DNA of 64,000 bases from Pseudomonas putida (GTDB taxonomy: Bacteria > Pseudomonadota > Gammaproteobacteria > Pseudomonadales > Pseudomonadaceae), in NCBI RefSeq assembly GCF_002741075.1, contig NZ_CP016634.1:2278501-2342500 (forward strand), given 5' to 3'. Of this stretch, positions 59,676 through 64,000 are shown one piece after another (position 1 is the stretch's first letter; every line of letters begins with the position of its first letter). The translations under genes and the position numbers were made by a program. The notes beneath the pieces are model-generated. The model saw only the letters and a program-made list of their open reading frames with translations. It was not told the origin of the DNA and did no database searches.

Positions 59676-59818
59676 AAGGGTTGACCATCAGCACTGGAGC
59701 ACCGCATGCTCGGTCACACCCGTCTGTGCTCAAGGACTGATTGCATGAAGCCGGAAGACCGCGCCATCCCCACGCCCTCTGGCCCACCGGCACAATCGAC
59801 GCGGACGAGCCGGCGGCA

Positions 59819-60586
59819 ATGACCCTCTTCTACCTCAAGCTCATCGTCACCCCGCTACTGATGTGGGCCGTGTCCCTCGCCTCCCGACGCTGGGGCGGCC
59901 TGCTGGGTGGGTTGCTGTCCGGCTTGCCCATTACCTCCGCGTTGGTAATGACCTTCCTGTGCCTGGAACAAGGCACCGCCTTCACCCTGCGCGCAGTCCC
60001 AGGTGCCCTGGGCGGCCTGGCGGCGGTGCAGGCCACCTACGTCTGCTACCTGTACGCGACCCGGCGCACCGGCATCGGTTGGGCCGCCCTGCTGGCGTTG
60101 GTGCTCTATGCCGTGGCCGCCTACACCTTCACCCATGGCGGCAGCCTGTACCTGTCGATCGCCGCCGCCCTGGCGCTGATCGCCTGGCTGATCCGCGCCA
60201 CCGACCGTGAACCCAAGCCGGACCTGCTGGCCAAACCCCGTCATCGCTACTGGGAAATCCCCCTGCGCATGGGGGCCGCCACCACCTTGCTGATGGTCAC
60301 CACCGGCTTTGCCAGCTGGCTGGGCCCGGCGGCGAGCGGGATGCTGGCGCCGATTCCGGTGATTGCCTGGCCGTTGGTGGTGTTCGCCCATGTGCAGGGC
60401 GGGCGCGCGGGAATGGCAGCGATGGTGCGGGGCAATGCCATTGGTGCGGTGGGGGTGATTGCGTTTTATCTGGTGGTCGCGGGGCTACTGGAAACGTTGG
60501 GGATTGCGGCGACGTTTACCTTCGCGGTGGTGCTGGCGGTGGTGTTGACCGTGGCGTTGGCGGCGGGGTTGCGGCGCGGTCGTTGA
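59819..60586 (+). CDS. Polytopic inner-membrane protein of unknown function
   Basis: 255 residues from ATG 59819 (MTLFYLKLIVTPLLMWAVSL); a TTG-initiated extension of 26 codons is less likely. About eight hydrophobic helices with GGLLGGLLSGLPITSALVMTFLCLEQG near the N-terminus and GPAASGMLAPIPVIAWPLVVFAHVQGG later; the paired GLP / PIP motifs suggest an internal repeat as in small transporter-like families. No substrate can be given. The 3' end is G-rich. Confidence 0.65.
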   Translation: MTLFYLKLIVTPLLMWAVSLASRRWGGLLGGLLSGLPITSALVMTFLCLEQGTAFTLRAVPGALGGLAAVQATYVCYLYATRRTGIGWAALLALVLYAVAAYTFTHGGSLYLSIAAALALIAWLIRATDREPKPDLLAKPRHRYWEIPLRMGAATTLLMVTTGFASWLGPAASGMLAPIPVIAWPLVVFAHVQGGRAGMAAMVRGNAIGAVGVIAFYLVVAGLLETLGIAATFTFAVVLAVVLTVALAAGLRRGR

Positions 60587-60696
60587 TGCCGCCATGGCCA
60601 ACGTTCTACAGCGCACCGAAAAGGCTCAAGTTCTCCGAACGGTGGGCGATCTAGCAGGGGAACCCTTGATTCTTCTCGCGACCTTCGGACAAAAAC

Positions 60697-61614
60697 GTGC
60701 AGTCGAGTATCCAACCGCTCTTGAGCAACCTGCAGCAGGAATACTTCTCCAAGCTCGATAACTGGAACGAGCTGATACAAACCCCGTTCTTCGACATGCT
60801 CGTCGTCTGGGGCATTGTGACCTTCGTCGCCGCGATCATCCCGCTGAAGTTGAGCACCGCACGTGGCCTGATGCTGGGGTTTACCTTCGCCATTTGCGGG
60901 GCGGTGGTCATCACCGCGGATATTGCCGCGGGGAACCTCAGCGCCAAGAAACAACTGATCGAGGTAGAGGCACAACTCTCAGACCTCAAAGCGTCGGCCC
61001 CCGTGGATGAGAAACGCACGCCTGCTCAGGCACCTACACCGCCCAAGAACGCCGCCTCATTGAAGAACGAGCGCGAGCGGCTGCTCGGCAAGATCGAGTT
61101 GGCTGGCCTGCTGACCACGTTCACCGCCATGACGCTCGGAGGCCTGGGCGGAGGATTGCTGACGGCCGCAGTGAGCATGCCGAGAAACAGGCAGGAGGAA
61201 GAACGCCAGGAAAAGCCTTTGCTCGAGCGCATCTTGAATGGGTATTTCTACCTGTTCGCCTTTGTGTTGACCTCCTCCCTGATCCTCCTGGCTGGCGCAT
61301 ACACCTTCATTGCTCGCCAACTGACCAACGCTGGGACCGCACATCCACTCTTGCTGGTCCCTATCGTTGGGTTCCTGTTGAGCATTGTGTTCAGCGGCAT
61401 TGCCTTCGACAGAACCCGCAGCCACTTGAAAAAAGACAAACCGCAGTTGCTGCTGCAGTCGATCATCGGGCTCTTTGCGTTGTTCTTCTATCTCAATACG
61501 GTTGCCCACGTCTGGTACGACATCGGCGCGATTTCCATGGCCCTGCACATCCCCGTGGTCCTGGCCTTGTCCCTTCATGCCCTATACCGCTACCGGCAAA
61601 CTGCCCGTCGTTGA
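60697..61614 (+). CDS. Membrane protein with a central cytoplasmic/coiled segment, unknown function
   Basis: 305 residues from a GTG. Helices at about residues 33-48 and 52-72, then a charged stretch (KKQLIEVEAQLSDLKASAPVDEKRTPAQ) with a proline-rich linker, a glycine-rich helix (GLLTTFTAMTLGGLGGGLLTAA) and four C-terminal helices. 110 nt after the preceding gene; a weak link. No family recognised. Confidence 0.6.
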   Translation: MQSSIQPLLSNLQQEYFSKLDNWNELIQTPFFDMLVVWGIVTFVAAIIPLKLSTARGLMLGFTFAICGAVVITADIAAGNLSAKKQLIEVEAQLSDLKASAPVDEKRTPAQAPTPPKNAASLKNERERLLGKIELAGLLTTFTAMTLGGLGGGLLTAAVSMPRNRQEEERQEKPLLERILNGYFYLFAFVLTSSLILLAGAYTFIARQLTNAGTAHPLLLVPIVGFLLSIVFSGIAFDRTRSHLKKDKPQLLLQSIIGLFALFFYLNTVAHVWYDIGAISMALHIPVVLALSLHALYRYRQTARR

Positions 61615-61646
61615 TACGACATGGCGTCTGCTCACCCAAGCAAGAG

Positions 61647-61681
61647 AGCCCCGTGACCGAATCCACTGGTGTCGGGGCGCT
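61647..61681. terminator. Possible bidirectional terminator hairpin
   Basis: Arms beginning GCCCCG and ending CGGGGC flank a mismatched inner stem between the convergent membrane-protein and ridA genes. Confidence 0.35.
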
Positions 61682-61702
61682 TCAACATAAGTGTTCGGGG
61701 TG

Positions 61703-62071
61703 TTACTGACGGTCGTTCCACGCACTGCCCGGGTGAGTCGCAAACACCTGCATCTCCACCAGGTAACCGTCGCCCAGGTCGGCGCCGACGCAGGCACGCA
61801 CTGGCTTTGGGCAGCCCTCAAGCCAGGCGTCGTACACCTCGTTGACCCGGTCGAAATGGCTGTAGTCGGCGAGCCATAACTGAACCCGGGTCAACTGGTC
61901 CTTACCGATGCTTGCCTCGGCCATCAGGCCATCGATGATCGCAAGCACTTGCCGGAGTTGCCCCTGCACATCCTGTTGCAGGTCGTGGGCGGCGATACCC
62001 GCCGTTTCGAACAGGCCTCGGTAGCTGACGGCCAGCGACATCCGGTCGCCTGAGGCATGACGTGTGATCAT
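61703..62071 (-). CDS. RidA/YjgF-family enamine/imine deaminase
   Basis: 122 residues. The conserved Arg lies in CPKPVRACVGADL; MSLAVSYRGLFETAGIAAHDLQQDVQGQ corresponds to the family's beginning. These trimers hydrolyse reactive enamines and imines from PLP enzymes. It ends a minus-strand unit with the aldehyde dehydrogenase (21-nt gap) and homoserine dehydrogenase genes, suggesting amino-acid-linked catabolism. Confidence 0.83.
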   Translation of the reverse strand: MITRHASGDRMSLAVSYRGLFETAGIAAHDLQQDVQGQLRQVLAIIDGLMAEASIGKDQLTRVQLWLADYSHFDRVNEVYDAWLEGCPKPVRACVGADLGDGYLVEMQVFATHPGSAWNDRQ

Positions 62072-62092
62072 CGATGTGTACTCCCTTGTGCA

Positions 62093-63511
62093 TTAACTCA
62101 GTTGATTGATGCAGACCACCTTGGGCTGGGTCATGTCTTCATAGGCGAAGCGCACACCCTCGCGCCCGAGGCTGCCGTACTTGGAACCGCCGAACGGCAT
62201 GGCGTCGAAGCGGTAGTCCGAGGAGTCGTTGATCATCACGCCACCGGCCTCGATGCGCTTGGCCAGTGCAAGCGCGGCGGACAGATCCTGGGTGAACACG
62301 CCGGCGTGCAGGCTGTACTCCGGTGCATTGGCCAGGGCGATGGCCTGCTCGCGATCATCGAACGGCGCCAGCATGACCACCGGTGCGAACGCTTCTTCGC
62401 GCCACAATTGGCTGGCGTGGGAGACCTGCTCGAGCACGGTAGGTGCATAGGCGGCGCCCTCGCGTTGGTGGCCGCACAGCAGCGTCGCCCCCTCCTCCAG
62501 CGCCTGCTCCACCAGCGCCTCGACCCGTCGTGCCGCAGCCTCGGTGATCATCGGCCCCATGTCGGTTTCGCGCCGGGCGGGGTCGCCCAACACCATCGAG
62601 CGTGTCAGGGCGACGAAGCGCTCGCGGAACGCCTCATAGATCGAGGCGTGCACGAGAATGCGCTGGGTACCGATGCAGTTCTGCCCGGCCGCCCAGAATG
62701 CACCCGAGACGCAGGCCTCGACCGTGGCGGCGAGGTCGCAGTCTTCCAGCACCAGCACCGGGGCATTGCCACCCAGGTCCATGGCCAGCTTCTTCAGGCC
62801 CGCGTTACGCGCAATCTGCTCGCCGGTGGTGAATCCGCCGGTGAAGGAAATCATGCGGACTTCACGCACCGCGACCAGGGCCTTGCCCAGCTCGGCGCCG
62901 CCGGTGGCGACAGTGACCACGGTGTCGGGCAAACCCGCCAGGCCCAGGTATTGCACCAGCTTGATGGCCGACAGCGGGGTCAGTTCCGAAGGCTTGAGAA
63001 TGACCGCGTTGCCCCCGGCGATGGCTGGGCCAAGCTTGTGGGCCACCAGGTTCAGCGGGTCGTTGTAAGGGGTGATCGCAAGGATCAGTCCGAGGGGTTC
63101 GCGGGTGAACCAGCCTTGGCGCGACTCCGAGCCTTCATAGGCATCGAAAGGCACCACTTCACCGGCGTTGCGCCGCGCCTCCTCGGCGGACAGCCGGAGG
63201 GTGTTGATGCAACGCTTCACTTCTTTTTCGGCCTGGCGCAGGGTCTTGCCCGCCTCGTCGACGATCAGGCCGGCGAAGTCCGCCGCATCCCGCTCGATGA
63301 GCCGCGCGGTATTTTCCAGGATACTGGCTCGGCGATGCCGAGGCAGTGCGGCGCTGTCGCTGACGCCCTGGCGGGCGCGGGCCAACAAGCCCGGCACATC
63401 CTGGACACCGAGGTTCTCGACGCTGCCGACGAGGCTGCCATCGAAGGGGCTGTATACATCGATCAAGGCGGGCTCCTGCAGGGAAACCCGTGGCAGGTAA
63501 GACAGGTTCAT
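62093..63511 (-). CDS. NAD(P)-dependent aldehyde dehydrogenase, phosphonoacetaldehyde-dehydrogenase-like
   Basis: 472 residues, full length. Catalytic Cys279 in [10 protein letters not shown]; cofactor elements [32 protein letters not shown] and [13 protein letters not shown]. The usual Glu of the LELGG motif is Asp245 here (AMDLGGNAP), which occurs in some PhnY-like groups. 11 nt downstream of the homoserine dehydrogenase gene, so it may oxidise an aspartate-semialdehyde- or homoserine-related aldehyde. Substrate open. Confidence 0.83.
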   Translation of the reverse strand: MNLSYLPRVSLQEPALIDVYSPFDGSLVGSVENLGVQDVPGLLARARQGVSDSAALPRHRRASILENTARLIERDAADFAGLIVDEAGKTLRQAEKEVKRCINTLRLSAEEARRNAGEVVPFDAYEGSESRQGWFTREPLGLILAITPYNDPLNLVAHKLGPAIAGGNAVILKPSELTPLSAIKLVQYLGLAGLPDTVVTVATGGAELGKALVAVREVRMISFTGGFTTGEQIARNAGLKKLAMDLGGNAPVLVLEDCDLAATVEACVSGAFWAAGQNCIGTQRILVHASIYEAFRERFVALTRSMVLGDPARRETDMGPMITEAAARRVEALVEQALEEGATLLCGHQREGAAYAPTVLEQVSHASQLWREEAFAPVVMLAPFDDREQAIALANAPEYSLHAGVFTQDLSAALALAKRIEAGGVMINDSSDYRFDAMPFGGSKYGSLGREGVRFAYEDMTQPKVVCINQLS

Positions 63512-63522
63512 GGCGTTGCTCC

Positions 63523-64000
63523 TCAGGCCGAGTGGGTGGCGTGGATGGCGACGATGTCCGACAGCAAGGCAAATGCGGTTTCGATCCGCCCGGCGCCAGG
63601 GCCCGACACAGTCACGGCACCCAGCAGTTCGGTATCGAATGCGACCGCGTTGGTGGCGCCGCTGATGCCTGCCAGGGGGTGGTTGCCGGGTAGCAGGCGG
63701 GCCTGCACGCTGGCCTGGACCGAGCCGTCCTGGTTACGGCTGGCAGCACCGATCAGCTTCCAGCGCTGACCCGAGGCCAGGGCCTGCTGGATATCGTCGC
63801 AGGTGATCGCGCTGATGCCGCTGCACGTCACATCGCTGACCTGCAGGCAGGCGCCCAGCAGTTCGTTGGCCAGAATGACCACCTTCAGGCGCACGTCGTA
63901 ACCTTCGACGTCGGCACTCGGGTCCGCTTCGGCGTAGCCCAGTTCCTGGGCCTTGGCGACCGCCTCGGCAAAGCCAAGGCCTTCTTCCATGCGCGTCAGC
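63523..64000 (-). CDS. Homoserine dehydrogenase, C-terminal part (5' end beyond the window)
   Basis: The frame is open to the window edge; the visible part begins [35 protein letters not shown], the conserved substrate-binding segment (usual ILTxME). The remainder includes LVGASRNQDG-like [14 protein letters not shown] and [14 protein letters not shown]. Probably a catabolic or second copy, given its operon with an aldehyde dehydrogenase and RidA rather than with threonine genes. Confidence 0.82.
   Translation of the reverse strand, partial: LTRMEEGLGFAEAVAKAQELGYAEADPSADVEGYDVRLKVVILANELLGACLQVSDVTCSGISAITCDDIQQALASGQRWKLIGAASRNQDGSVQASVQARLLPGNHPLAGISGATNAVAFDTELLGAVTVSGPGAGRIETAFALLSDIVAIHATHSA

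Overview
The window is GC-rich chromosomal DNA of a Pseudomonas, most likely from the P. putida / P. entomophila group. The reasons are the codon use, the REP palindromes (cores like GCGGGTTTACCCGCGAA), IS110 and IS256 insertions, a TccC-type insecticidal toxin gene, and core proteins that read as pseudomonad. It is dominated by an aerobic steroid-degradation island (about 2.0-51.9 kb).

Layout. (1) 0-1.8 kb: 3' end of a giant Ig-repeat adhesin, closed by a terminator. (2) 2-8.9 kb: a 3-ketosteroid delta1-dehydrogenase diverging from a TetR regulator, a small exported protein, an HSL-type esterase, the Rieske oxygenase KshA, a LuxR-type regulator and a NudE-like Nudix hydrolase. (3) 8.9-12.2 kb: an intact IS256-family element with an 8-bp target duplication, an IS110-family transposase, and repeat debris. 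(4) 12.2-22.0 kb, minus strand: one long operon, hsaC-ipdA-ipdB-hydratase-ipdC-hydratase-two acyl-CoA dehydrogenases-thiolase-SDR, for meta-cleavage of ring A and breakdown of rings C/D. (5) 22.2-31.2 kb: a luciferase-type monooxygenase, hsaA, then hsaB, delta4(5alpha)-dehydrogenase, kshB, an SDR and fadD3. (6) 31.5-37.3 kb: SDR plus second delta1-dehydrogenase, diverging from a DUF1302/DUF1329 outer-envelope pair that probably handles steroid uptake. (7) 37.7-41.8 kb: DUF1214-type protein, sulfotransferase, SDR, DHH protein. (8) 41.9-44.8 kb: frameshifted tccC with a CNF-like C-terminus. (9) 45.1-51.9 kb: SRPBCC protein, cysD-cysNC, a phosphoethanolamine transferase-like gene and a second LuxR regulator. 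(10) 51.9-54.4 kb: a WYL regulator of the CapW/BrxR type, a small coiled-coil membrane protein and a 5'-nucleotidase. (11) 54.5-59.7 kb: an array of two toxin-like genes and five related four-helix membrane proteins. (12) 59.8-64 kb: two membrane proteins, RidA, an aldehyde dehydrogenase and a partial homoserine dehydrogenase.

Two things stand out. First, a palindromic operator, T(A/C)GTCC-N4-(G/A)GACGA, recurs about 55-120 bp before the start codon of nearly every transcription unit from 4.7 to 50.7 kb. It ties the steroid genes to two LuxR (TesR/TeiR-like) regulators, and also to cysDNC and a sulfotransferase operon. This implies that PAPS supply and sulfation are co-induced with steroid catabolism. 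Second, the 54.5-59.7 kb array looks like an undescribed toxin-immunity locus: every small membrane gene begins inside the 3' end of a toxin-like gene, and four of them retain only a ~20-codon stub of it.

Not present in the window: the meta-cleavage product hydrolase (hsaD/tesD), hsaEFG/tesEFG, 3-beta/17-beta-HSD assigned with confidence, and side-chain genes; they must lie elsewhere.
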